Assembly: GCF_014650995.1 (NCBI RefSeq)
Contig: NZ_BMWA01000016.1
Location: forward strand, 62,001-126,000
DNA from: Streptomyces viridiviolaceus
Lineage (GTDB): Bacteria > Actinomycetota > Actinomycetes > Streptomycetales > Streptomycetaceae
Length of the DNA stretch: 64,000 nt
Direction: 5' to 3'
Positions 23,953 through 32,185 of this stretch are shown here, piece after piece (the stretch's first letter is position 1; each line of letters begins with the position of its first letter). The notes under the pieces are model-generated. The model saw only the letters and a program-made list of their open reading frames with translations. It was not told the origin of the DNA and did no database searches. A program made the position numbers and the translations under genes.

Positions 23953-26178
23953 ATGTCCGAGTTGTTCGACGCGGTCGACGCACTGGTCGCGTCCCGCGCT
24001 CCGCTGCCGCCGGCGGGGGAGCGCAAGCGGTTGCGGGTCGCGCACGGCCTGACGCTGGACGAAGTGGCCGCCGCGCTGAAGGTGCGCCGGGCCACGGTGT
24101 CGGGCTGGGAGTCGGCCAAGAAGCCGACCGAGCCGCGCGGCCCGGAACGTGAGGCGTATGCACGTCTGTTGAACAAGCTCGCGGAACTCTATCCCGCCCC
24201 TTCGGCGCCGCCGGAGCCGGCCGCCGCTCCGGCGCCCGCCACATTCACCAGCACGCCCGCCCCGGCGGAGCCGGATCCGCCCCCCAGCCCGGGCCCAGAG
24301 GCCGCAGCTTCCCAGACCGCCCCCGCTTCTTCCGCGCCTGCCGAGCAAGCCGTACCGAGCCCGGAGCGCACCGCCAGGAGCACGTCAGAATCGCGCCGGC
24401 CGGGCGTGCGGAAGGTGGCCCCGGCCGGTACCCCGGCGGGTGGCATCGACCCACGGTTCGAGAACGGTCCGCTCGCCGTCGTCGACGTCGAGGACGGTCA
24501 GGTGCTGGCGTACTGTCCCGGTGGCCTGGTCCTGGACGTGCCCGCCAAGTCCCTCCCGGCCCTGGTGACCTGGACGCTGAGCGACGCGAAGCTCGGGCAG
24601 CCGAGGCTGTCCGGGCCGGGAAAGGACGCCGACCCGCTGATCGTGCTCACCGAGGCCGCGTTGGAGCGCTACGGGCTGCCCGTCGCCCTCACCGATGAGG
24701 AGCGTCTCGCCGGCCGGATCCCGGAGGGCCACAAGGTCATCAAGCAGCTGGCCCGCGCGGAGTGGAAGCTGACCAAGCGCGGATTCGGGCCGTGGGCCCG
24801 GATCTACCGCCCCGCGCAGGGCTCGGAGCGGACCTGCGTGCAGTTGTGCATCCCGTCCTGGCACGCTCTCGACTCCCGCCACTGGGGCAACGCCGCCGAG
24901 CTCCCGCCGGCTGAACTCGCCCATGTGCTGGGCGTGTACGCGTCGCGGGTGATGACACCGCGGGGCTCCACGGCCGTCACCGGCCTGGAGCTGATGACCG
25001 CGCTGCACCCGCCCACCCGTGCCTCCGAGCCCGACACCGACGGCAAGCGGCACTCCGAGCACAACCCCGGCAGCCTGGGCAAGGACCCGGTGGACTGCGC
25101 GCCGTGCGAGGCCCCTGACGGCCACCCGCTGCTGGCGGACCTGCCACGCTTCCACGTCCGAGGACCGGCGGAGAAGCTGTTGGAGGAGGCGTACGACTGG
25201 GCACGGCCGATGACCGATGCCGAATGCACCAAACGCCACCTGGTCGGCATCGACGTGAACATGGCCTTCGCCGCCGGCGCCAACGGCCTGGTCGTCGGCC
25301 TCGGCGCGCCGACGCACGTCAAGGCACCGGTGTTCGACCCCAAGCTGCCCGGCTCGTGGCTGGTCGACCTCTCCCACGTCGACTTGTCCCGCGTGAAGGT
25401 CGGCAAGGACAAGTGGGCGGACCTGGACGCCAGTCTGCTGCCGAGCCCGTTCACGCCGCAGGGCGAGCGTCCCGATGGCCCGGCCTGGTACGCCACGCCG
25501 ACCGTCGCCTACGCGGTGGAGCTGGGCTACGAGGTGCGCCCGCTGGAGGCGTACGTCCGCTACGACAACGGCCGCTATCTGGACGCCTGGTACAACCGGC
25601 TCCGTGACGCCTACCTCGCCACGATGGCCGACCTCGGCGTTCACGCGGACATGCCGCCGGCCGGCTTCCTCGCGGCGATGGACGGCTACAAGGAGCGTGA
25701 CCCTCAGCTGGCGATCGTCGTCTCGGCCGTCAAAGCAACGGTCAAGGGCGGCCTGGGCAAGCTGCGCGAACGCCCGCGCGGGGAGGGCTGGCGACCGGGC
25801 GAGCCGTGGCGGGCGCTGTCCCGCCCCACGTGGCGGCCGGACATCCGCGCGGCGGTCATCTCCCGCACGCGGATCAACCTGCACCGCAAGATCGTCAAGC
25901 ACGCGGCGTTCACCGGCCAGTACCCGGTCGCGATCATGTCCGACTGCGTCGTGTACGCGGCCGACGGCACCAGCCCGCTGGACTTCCTCCCCTACCGGGA
26001 CGGCAAGCCGCTGCCCGGCGGCTTCAAGCTCGGCATCAACCCCGGCCTGGTGAAGCACGAGGGCACCCAGACCGTCCTGTGGGGTGAGGAGGTCCGCGAG
26101 CGGTTCGACGCCCCGGACCTCAACCTCGCCCGGTACATCAAGGACGGCACCGTCACCGACACCGACAACGGCGAGTAG
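23953..26178 (+). CDS. tap: Telomere-associated protein Tap
   Basis: A 741-aa protein, essentially the full length known for Streptomyces Tap. The N-terminal HTH is clear (RLRVAHGLTLDEVAAALKVR then RATVSGWESAKKPTEP, about 24-60), followed by a Pro/Ala-rich linker (about 75-155) and a long conserved body ending FKLGINPGLVKHEGTQTVLW. In Streptomyces, Tap binds the single-stranded 3' overhangs of linear replicon ends and recruits the terminal protein Tpg for end patching (established knowledge). AGGAGGTG lies just before the ATG. Tpg follows after 9 bp, the standard tap-tpg operon. The frame is intact, so this copy may be functional. Confidence 0.95.
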   Translation: MSELFDAVDALVASRAPLPPAGERKRLRVAHGLTLDEVAAALKVRRATVSGWESAKKPTEPRGPEREAYARLLNKLAELYPAPSAPPEPAAAPAPATFTSTPAPAEPDPPPSPGPEAAASQTAPASSAPAEQAVPSPERTARSTSESRRPGVRKVAPAGTPAGGIDPRFENGPLAVVDVEDGQVLAYCPGGLVLDVPAKSLPALVTWTLSDAKLGQPRLSGPGKDADPLIVLTEAALERYGLPVALTDEERLAGRIPEGHKVIKQLARAEWKLTKRGFGPWARIYRPAQGSERTCVQLCIPSWHALDSRHWGNAAELPPAELAHVLGVYASRVMTPRGSTAVTGLELMTALHPPTRASEPDTDGKRHSEHNPGSLGKDPVDCAPCEAPDGHPLLADLPRFHVRGPAEKLLEEAYDWARPMTDAECTKRHLVGIDVNMAFAAGANGLVVGLGAPTHVKAPVFDPKLPGSWLVDLSHVDLSRVKVGKDKWADLDASLLPSPFTPQGERPDGPAWYATPTVAYAVELGYEVRPLEAYVRYDNGRYLDAWYNRLRDAYLATMADLGVHADMPPAGFLAAMDGYKERDPQLAIVVSAVKATVKGGLGKLRERPRGEGWRPGEPWRALSRPTWRPDIRAAVISRTRINLHRKIVKHAAFTGQYPVAIMSDCVVYAADGTSPLDFLPYRDGKPLPGGFKLGINPGLVKHEGTQTVLWGEEVRERFDAPDLNLARYIKDGTVTDTDNGE

Positions 26179-26187
26179 GGGAGGGCC

Positions 26188-26745
26188 ATGAGCCTGTTCG
26201 GCGACGGCCTGGACGCCGCGGTGCAGAAGTCGTTCACCCGCCCGGCCCCCAAGAGCGCACCCGCGCAGATGCGCTACCTGGTCAAGCAGCTCAAGGGCAC
26301 CAAACCGGTCGCCCAGATGCTGCGCATCTCCCAGCGCACCGTCGAACGCTACGTCAAGGACCAGATCAGGAAACCACGCCCGCAGCTCGCCGCGCGCCTG
26401 GAGCGCGAGGTGAAGAAGCGGTGGCAGCCGCAGATCCGCGCCAGGGCCCGGCAGCAGGCGGCGACGACCGGCGGCATCGTCATCGACACCCGGGCCCGGA
26501 TCGGCTACACCGCACCGGTCGGTACGACGGACGACGCCAGGATCCGGCACCTGACCGTCGCGCTGCCGCCGCAGTACGCCGCCCGCCTCTTCGACGCCCA
26601 ACAGGCCGGCGCCCCCGACCGGCAACTGCAGCAGATCGCCGCCGAAGGACTCAAGGAGGTCTACTTCCAGGACAGCGGCCGCCGCGCCGGCAGCCTGGAG
26701 GAGGTCCGCTTCACCGACATCGAGCACGTGGAATTCGACCTGTAG
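26188..26745 (+). CDS. tpg: Telomere terminal protein Tpg
   Basis: A 185-aa protein, the standard Tpg size. The HTH-like segment PVAQMLRISQRTVERYVKDQ is at residues 40-59. It is followed by the very basic RKPRPQLAARLEREVKKRWQ and the region VIDTRARIGYTAPVGTTDDA, in which Thr114 falls at the position reported as the deoxynucleotide-linked residue in characterised Tpg proteins. Tpg is covalently bound to the 5' ends of linear Streptomyces replicons and primes fill-in of the recessed ends. GGGGAGGGCC precedes the ATG, 9 bp after tap. Intact and probably functional. Confidence 0.95.
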   Translation: MSLFGDGLDAAVQKSFTRPAPKSAPAQMRYLVKQLKGTKPVAQMLRISQRTVERYVKDQIRKPRPQLAARLEREVKKRWQPQIRARARQQAATTGGIVIDTRARIGYTAPVGTTDDARIRHLTVALPPQYAARLFDAQQAGAPDRQLQQIAAEGLKEVYFQDSGRRAGSLEEVRFTDIEHVEFDL

Positions 26746-26931
26746 CAGCCGTGCCCTGAACGCTTGCGAGCCACATGTCACAGCTGCACGTACTCAACTG
26801 CCCGGGGAGGCGGCCTCACTGTCGTTCGTAGGGCCCGCAGTGACTCCCCGAATACGTGGACCAGAGCCCGGAGGAACCGCCAGAGCCCGGTCGGCAGCGC
26901 TCGCTGATCGGGATTCTCATGAACGGGCTCT

Positions 26932-26959
26932 CGGGCGTCGGCTGGACAGCCGACGCCCG
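26932..26959. terminator. Strong stem-loop between convergent tpg and lyase genes
   Basis: A perfect 12-bp GC-rich stem (26932-26943 with 26948-26959) and a GGAC tetraloop. It lies 13 bp past the stop of the leftward lyase gene and about 190 bp past tpg, so it can terminate both. Confidence 0.85.
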
Positions 26960-26972
26960 GCCGAGGGCGGCG

Positions 26973-28199
26973 TCAGGACGGGTTGTCGCCGTGGGTGAGG
27001 GTCTCCCAGGCGACGAAGAGGTTGTTCGTGCCGGAGGGGCGTGTGCGTTCGGTCAGGGCCTGGGTGTTGGACATGGCGAAGCCGAGACGGTTGTGCATGG
27101 CGTTGTATCCGACCTCAGTGACCGGGCCGAGTCCGAGGTGGAGGTTCCCGCCGCAGAGCCAGCTGGGAACGGTCGCGCCCTGCTCGTACTTCGCCTGGAA
27201 CCCGAGCGCGTGCCGAAGCCGTTCGCCCACGTCGGTGCCGTACAGGTCCTGGCCTTGTATCCGGCTGGTTTCGGCGACGTGCGAGATGGAGGAGATTCCG
27301 TACCCGGTGTGAGTGAAGTCCCGGCACGTCTCCTGGGTGAGGCCGGTGACGAAGGTGTTCTGGCCCTGCCAGTAGTTCACTATCTTGTCCCGGGTGTCGA
27401 GGTTCTGACTCGGCACGGTCTTCGGCAGGTCACCGTCGGAGGCCAGGTAGACGTAGGCTGCCGTGCGGGTGCGGAACTTGGCCATGGCCTTGTCGTAGGC
27501 GCCCTTGTCCTCCAGGAAGACGGAGATGCCGACGGCGGCCTCCATCATCGTCAGCTCCCAGTTGCCGTTGGAGTTGGAGCCGTTGATGATCTCGGGCAGA
27601 TAGACGTCGCGGAGCATGGTGGCGAAGCGGCCCGAGTTGGCCCAGGACCCGGTGTAGGTGTACTTGATGAGCTCCGCCGCCTTGGACCACGAGGAGCCGG
27701 CCCAGCCGGTCTGCAGGGGCGCATTGCTGTTGGTGTGGTCCTTGATGATCGCGGACCAGCCGTCCATCAGCTCGATGGACTTGCGGGCGTAGCGTTCGTC
27801 GCGCGTGAGGTACCAGGCCAGCGCGTTGGTGTACGCCGCCATCGCGTCCTCGCGTTCGTCGGTGCAGCCGTTGTTCGGGTTCGAGTACGAGCCGCACTCG
27901 ACGATCGCCCTCGGTTTCGGCACGCGGTTCAGGTCGGCGTACTTGCTCGCCATCATCTGGTCGAAGGCGCCCTTCCATGGCTGGGCCCCGGCATCGACCT
28001 TGCTGCGGGCGAAGTCCAACTGGCTCCTGGAGACGGTGACTCCGGGGTGCGTGAACGTGGTGGGCGCGGCATCGGCCCGTGGGGCGGCCTCGGGCCGGAA
28101 CAGCAGGGTGCCGACGAGGGCGGCGGTGAGCGCGGCGTACGGGACGGCGCGGGATCTGCGGTGGGGACGTGGGGGAGCAGACGGCATGAGCGGATACAT
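26973..28199 (-). CDS. Secreted alginate-lyase-family polysaccharide lyase
   Basis: A 408-aa exported protein. The signal peptide has a basic start (PRPHRRSRAVPY), a hydrophobic core (AALTAALVGTLLF) and a likely cleavage at ADA-AP near residue 45. The mature part is the helical toroid of alginate-lyase-family enzymes, with AAYTNALAWYLTRDERYARK, GWAGSSWSKAAELIKYTYTG, the conserved GNWELTMMEAAVGISVFLED and a catalytic His/Tyr region CRDFTHTGYGISSISHVAE. Members cleave uronic-acid-containing polysaccharides by beta-elimination; the actual polymer is not predictable. It is monocistronic, with a strong terminator directly after it. Confidence 0.88.
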   Translation of the reverse strand: MYPLMPSAPPRPHRRSRAVPYAALTAALVGTLLFRPEAAPRADAAPTTFTHPGVTVSRSQLDFARSKVDAGAQPWKGAFDQMMASKYADLNRVPKPRAIVECGSYSNPNNGCTDEREDAMAAYTNALAWYLTRDERYARKSIELMDGWSAIIKDHTNSNAPLQTGWAGSSWSKAAELIKYTYTGSWANSGRFATMLRDVYLPEIINGSNSNGNWELTMMEAAVGISVFLEDKGAYDKAMAKFRTRTAAYVYLASDGDLPKTVPSQNLDTRDKIVNYWQGQNTFVTGLTQETCRDFTHTGYGISSISHVAETSRIQGQDLYGTDVGERLRHALGFQAKYEQGATVPSWLCGGNLHLGLGPVTEVGYNAMHNRLGFAMSNTQALTERTRPSGTNNLFVAWETLTHGDNPS

Positions 28200-28742
28200 C
28201 CGTTCTTCTATGTGAACGACGAGTGTCTGTCTGAACGCTCTGCTGGTCGGTGACGATAGGTAGAGACCAATGGGCCGTCAAGTGTCCGGGCGACTACGGG
28301 CGGAGCGCCGTACGTGACTTCCCGGCCTCCGGCCGCGCCAACCTTGCCCCCGACAGGCCGGCCTGCCCGTCTGGGGCGGCAACCGGCGAGAGCTGGTGGT
28401 GACCGCGCAACAGCGGTGTCCGGGCATGGCGCGGTGTGCGGTGCGGGACGGGGTGGAGCCAGAGTGCCATGCCGCTCTGTCTCATGCGGTGGTGGCCCGG
28501 TGGTGGGAGCAACTCGCGCACACTTGGCCGAGGAACAGGCTCAGAGCCGTTGATCGTGTCGCCTCCGGCAGGTTGTCCAACCGAGCGGCGGGGACGCTGC
28601 CCTGGAGCAGGCACGGCGACGAGCGAGCGGCCCAGCCGCTGGAGCACCTCGGTCTGCGGGCACCTGCCTGTGCCCCCGGCTGAATGAGTCAAGCCCCGGG
28701 GCCGTCCCACTCGGCCTGAAGCGCAGCAGTCAAGACGCGGCC
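28200..28742. other. 543 bp without a recognisable gene
   Basis: A rightward frame around 28396-28683 has some protein-like composition (AALSHAVVARWWEQLAHTWP) but no family match and no good ribosome-binding site. The left end is the upstream region of the lyase gene. Confidence 0.4.
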
Positions 28743-29582
28743 TCAGTCGAAGGCGGCGCCATTGTCCGATGCCCATTGCTGGAACGATCTGGCCACGGAC
28801 CCGGTGACCCGGGAAACCGTGTCGCGCACCTTCAGCAACTCGTCATTGACGTCCCCGCCCATCAAGTCCAGGACCGCATCCGCGGTCTCGTCTCCCATGA
28901 AGGAAGCCATCCGCCGATGGGCTTCCCCCCGGCTGATCTCGATGCAGGTCACCTCCCGCCCCAACGCCGCAGCGATGGCTGCGACTTGCTGTCGGACGGT
29001 AACGCGTTCCGGCCCGGTCAGCGCATACGTCCGTCCCCGGTGCCCCGGCTCGGTCAGGGCCACGCGGGCAACCGCCGCGATGTCCGCAGGATGGATCGTG
29101 GGAAGGCCGATGTCTGCATACGGCGCTCGCACCACGCCCTGATCACGAATCGACCGCGCCCACCACAGGGTGTTCGAGGCGAACTGCGTCGGCCGCAGGA
29201 TCGTCCAGGCCATGCCGCTGTCCTTGAGCAACCGCTCGACAGCCAGATTCTCACCGGCGCCAGGCAGATGCGGATGAGTCTGCACCGTGATCGACGACAC
29301 GAGCACCACGTGCTCGACGCCTGCGTGCCGAGCAGTCGCGATGACCTCTCCTTCCGCACCCATCCCCGCCAACAGGAACAGCGAGCGCGCTCCCTCCAGC
29401 GCGGCCTTCAGGGACTCCGCCTGCGCGAGATCGCCCTCGACGGCTTCGACCCCCTCAGGGAACGAGACCCGACCCACGGCCCGAGTAAGCCCTCGAACAG
29501 GTGCGGCACCAGACAGGCGCAGTTCCCTCAGCAAAGGACTCCCGATATTCCCGGTCGCGCCGGTCACGAGGATCATCGTCAT
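28743..29582 (-). CDS. NmrA-like NAD(P)-binding oxidoreductase
   Basis: A 279-aa atypical SDR. VTGATGNIGSPLLRELRLSG at about residues 6-25 is the NAD(P) fingerprint. ARSLFLLAGMGAEGEVIATA, WTILRPTQFASNTLWWARSI and IHPADIAAVARVALTE follow in the order usual for NmrA/HSCARG-type proteins, which reduce quinone-like compounds or sense NADPH. The same broad family occurs at 6596-7411, but the two are not close copies. Its promoter region carries a MerR-type operator, although the neighbouring regulator is a TetR. Confidence 0.88.
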   Translation of the reverse strand: MTMILVTGATGNIGSPLLRELRLSGAAPVRGLTRAVGRVSFPEGVEAVEGDLAQAESLKAALEGARSLFLLAGMGAEGEVIATARHAGVEHVVLVSSITVQTHPHLPGAGENLAVERLLKDSGMAWTILRPTQFASNTLWWARSIRDQGVVRAPYADIGLPTIHPADIAAVARVALTEPGHRGRTYALTGPERVTVRQQVAAIAAALGREVTCIEISRGEAHRRMASFMGDETADAVLDLMGGDVNDELLKVRDTVSRVTGSVARSFQQWASDNGAAFD

Positions 29583-29618
29583 CTCTCCCTGTCGTCAGCC
29601 GGTGATCACGTTCACGGC

Positions 29619-29649
29619 ACGCTAAGATCTCAACCTTGCTCGAGGTCAA
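29619..29649 (-). promoter_or_regulatory. MerR-type promoter with 19-bp spacer
   Basis: Read leftward: -35 TTGACC (29649-29644), 19-bp spacer, -10-like TAGCGT (29624-29619). The spacer carries the dyad ACCT-N6-AGGT (29633-29646). The overlong spacer with a central dyad is the signature of promoters remodelled by MerR-family activators. It lies 37 bp upstream of the reductase start. Confidence 0.6.
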
Positions 29650-29880
29650 GGAGTCGCTTCCACCGCCTCGGGTTGACTCATGAGCGAGAGCGGACTCGCT
29701 GGGCGGGTCACGATCACGGGCCGTCGCCGCAGACCATGCCTCCAGCCTCTCGCGGGGCCGCTCCTGCGGCGATCAGGGCGATTCGACCTGTAGCATGTGC
29801 CGTCGACGCCGGGGGCCCGAGCGGATCTTCTGGGTCCGAGCGCGCCGGATGTCGCGCAGGGTGGCCGGGCTGAGCCGGTC

Positions 29881-30519
29881 TCAGGGGGATCGCAGGCTGC
29901 CGGGCGGCAGGTCCAGTTCGGCTTCTGCGAGCGTGCGGGCCAGGTCGGTGAGGGGCGCCATGCGTTGATCGGCGCTGGTGTTGATGTAGGCGCTGGTTCC
30001 GTCGACCACGGCGAGGATGCGCACGGCAGCGGCCCATGGATCGGTGCAGCGGAACGCCTGCTCCTTCACTCCCTCGGTGATGATCTGCTCGATGCGGCGG
30101 CACCAGCGCAGTTCCTGGCTCACGACCTGGTCATGGAGCACGGGTCGGTAGCGTGAGAGGTTTCGCGCGTTGAGCCAGAGCTTGCTGATGTTGTCGAACT
30201 CGGTGCCCGAGGCCCGGGTGAAGAAGCGCTGGAGCGTGCGCAAGGGACCGTTGCCGTCGCGATCGGCAGCCGCCTCGGGCAGCAGGCCGTCCAGTTCCGC
30301 CATGGTTGCGCTGGTGAACGCCTCGGCCACAAGTTCCTCGACCACGGGGAAGTAGTGGTGGATGAGCCCGGGCTGGACTCCGAGGTCGTCGGCGATCCGC
30401 TGTCGGGTGACGCACTCGAGCCCTTCCTGGAGCCCGACCTGCGCGGCCGCTGTGACGATCTCGCGGCGGCGCTCGGCCGCTGACTTGCGAACTTGTTTCC
30501 CAGGACCCCTTGACGTCAT
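29881..30519 (-). CDS. TetR family transcriptional regulator
   Basis: A 212-aa repressor. The HTH domain is at about residues 12-62: KSAAERRREIVTAAAQVGLQ, then CVTRQRIADDLGVQPGLIHH and YFPVVEELVAEAF. The remainder is helical, with a C-terminal pattern (VKEQAFRCTDPWAAAVRILA) close to BetI-type TetR proteins, which sense small catabolic substrates such as betaine aldehyde. It is divergent from the permease-dehydrogenase operon, and two perfect palindromes lie just before its start. Confidence 0.9.
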   Translation of the reverse strand: MTSRGPGKQVRKSAAERRREIVTAAAQVGLQEGLECVTRQRIADDLGVQPGLIHHYFPVVEELVAEAFTSATMAELDGLLPEAAADRDGNGPLRTLQRFFTRASGTEFDNISKLWLNARNLSRYRPVLHDQVVSQELRWCRRIEQIITEGVKEQAFRCTDPWAAAVRILAVVDGTSAYINTSADQRMAPLTDLARTLAEAELDLPPGSLRSP

Positions 30520-30532
30520 GGCACCGATGCTA

Positions 30533-30575
30533 TTGGCTGTGCAGCCAAATGAGCAATTGGCTGTAGAGCCAATTG
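30533..30575. promoter_or_regulatory. Two perfect TetR operator palindromes
   Basis: TTGGCT-GTGC-AGCCAA at 30533-30548, and CAATTGGCT-GTAG-AGCCAATTG at 30554-30575. The core TTGGCT-N4-AGCCAA is identical and the centres are 24 bp apart. The array begins 14 bp upstream of the TetR start codon and lies on the shared upstream region of the divergent permease operon. Confidence 0.8.
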
Positions 30576-30703
30576 ACGGAAGGCCGCCCGGGCGGCCGCC
30601 GTGGCACCGGCCCGTCGCGGGAAGGGACGGCGATCCGGCGGCCGACCCCTCTGTGTGAGCCGCGCCACCAGGCGCGCGCCCGTACCGATGCCAGGAGACG
30701 AAC

Positions 30704-32185
30704 GTGGACCACACCCGTGCCGATGCCGGTGATCTGGCTGAATACGGCTACGAGCAGGAGCTGAAACGCACCCTGTCCGCGTGGGCCGTGTTCGCGCTCG
30801 GATTCGCGACGATCTCGCCTGTGGTCGGCATCTACGCCGTCGTCCAGCTCGGGTTCGTCTTCGCCGGTCCCGCCTGGACATGGGCGGTCGTCGTCGCCTT
30901 CCTGGGGCAGTTGCTGGTCGCCACGGTGTATGCCGAACTGTCCTCGCAGTTCCCGATCACTGGAGGCGTCTACCAGTGGGTCCGCCGGCTGGGCGGGCCA
31001 CGGCTGGGCTGGCTGGTGGGCTGGATCCATCTCGCCTCCGCCGTCGCTTCCCTGACCACCGTGGCCTACCTCGGTGCGAGCTGGCTGCACATGCTCGTCA
31101 GCGACTCGGCGCTGTCACCGGCGACCCATGTCCTGCTCGGCGTGGTCTTCCTCGTCGTGGCCCTGGGCATCAACCTGCTGGGCGTCGACCCGGTCAAACA
31201 CTTCCTGAACGCGGGCATCATCGCCGAGGGCGTCGCCTCCATCGCCGTCAGCGTCGTCCTGCTGCTCTTCGCGCGCAACCACGGATTCGACATCCTGTTC
31301 AACACCCTGGGAGCGGAATCCGCCTCCGGCGGATCCGTCGCGGCCGGGTTCGTGACATGCCTGGCGGTGGCCGGCTGGGCCTTCCTGGGGTTCGACGCGA
31401 CCACGCAGGTGGCCGAGGAGACCGATCAGCCGCGGCGCAGCGTGCCCCGGGCCCTGCTGCGCTCCTACCTGTTCGTCGCCTTCACCGTCCTGCTCACTGC
31501 GCTGGCCGTGACGTTCGCGCTGCGCCGCCCTGAGGACGCCGTCTCCGGAAAGATCGTGGACCCCGTTTTCGAGGCGGTGACGCAGAGCCTGGGCGGGTGG
31601 AGCGAGAAGCCCTTCATCCTCGTCGTCCTGATCGCGTTCTTCGCCTGCGCCATCTCGATCCAGACGTACATCGGGCGAGCCGTCTACGCCTTCGCCCGGG
31701 ACCGGCAGCTGCCCTTCTCCGCTCAGCTCGCCACCGTCGGTGAGCGGCAGATCCCCTGGGTCTCGCTCACCGTGACGGCCGTCCTCGCCGGCCTCGGCCT
31801 CGTGCTCGGGCTCAACGGCAACGCGGCGGCCACACTGATCGCCTTCGGATCCGGTGGCTTCTACTTCATCTTCCTGGCGGTGGCCCTCGTCGCGCTGTTC
31901 GCACGTCTCAGCGGCAGCTGGAATCCGGCGGCGGGAGAACTGCGCCTGGGCCGGGCCGGCCTGCTGGTCAACGCGCTCGCCGTGGCCTGGCTGCTCTTCG
32001 AAGCGGTCAACATCGCCTGGCCCCGCGCCGAACTCGCCCCTCCCGGCGGCAGCTGGATCCAGATCTGGGCCGTGGTCCTGGTCTTCTCCGTGCTGCTCGC
32101 CGTCGGCCTGGCCTACGTCGTGATCGCCAAACCCCACACCCAGCTGCCCACCCACTCGAACACCCAAGAAGTGAAGGCTTCCTGA
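30704..32185 (+). CDS. APC family amino acid/amine permease
   Basis: A 493-aa membrane transporter with 12 predicted helices. It starts with ELKRTLSAWAVFALGFATIS and PVVGIYAVVQLGFVFAGPAW, where the unwound helix-1 Gly-rich motif of APC carriers is expected, and has QFPITGGVYQWVRRLGGPRL in helix 2-3 and WAFLGFDATTQVAEETDQPR after helix 6, all typical of the amino acid-choline-GABA branch. The GTG start at 30704 follows CAGGAG. The stop overlaps the next start (TGATG). The substrate is probably an amino acid, amine or choline-like compound that the two downstream dehydrogenases oxidise. Confidence 0.9.
   Translation: MDHTRADAGDLAEYGYEQELKRTLSAWAVFALGFATISPVVGIYAVVQLGFVFAGPAWTWAVVVAFLGQLLVATVYAELSSQFPITGGVYQWVRRLGGPRLGWLVGWIHLASAVASLTTVAYLGASWLHMLVSDSALSPATHVLLGVVFLVVALGINLLGVDPVKHFLNAGIIAEGVASIAVSVVLLLFARNHGFDILFNTLGAESASGGSVAAGFVTCLAVAGWAFLGFDATTQVAEETDQPRRSVPRALLRSYLFVAFTVLLTALAVTFALRRPEDAVSGKIVDPVFEAVTQSLGGWSEKPFILVVLIAFFACAISIQTYIGRAVYAFARDRQLPFSAQLATVGERQIPWVSLTVTAVLAGLGLVLGLNGNAAATLIAFGSGGFYFIFLAVALVALFARLSGSWNPAAGELRLGRAGLLVNALAVAWLLFEAVNIAWPRAELAPPGGSWIQIWAVVLVFSVLLAVGLAYVVIAKPHTQLPTHSNTQEVKAS

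Noticed and set aside
24385..26781. 798-codon leftward open frame opposite tap-tpg
   Set aside because: Pure antisense shadow of the conserved tap and tpg frames, a known effect of high third-position GC.
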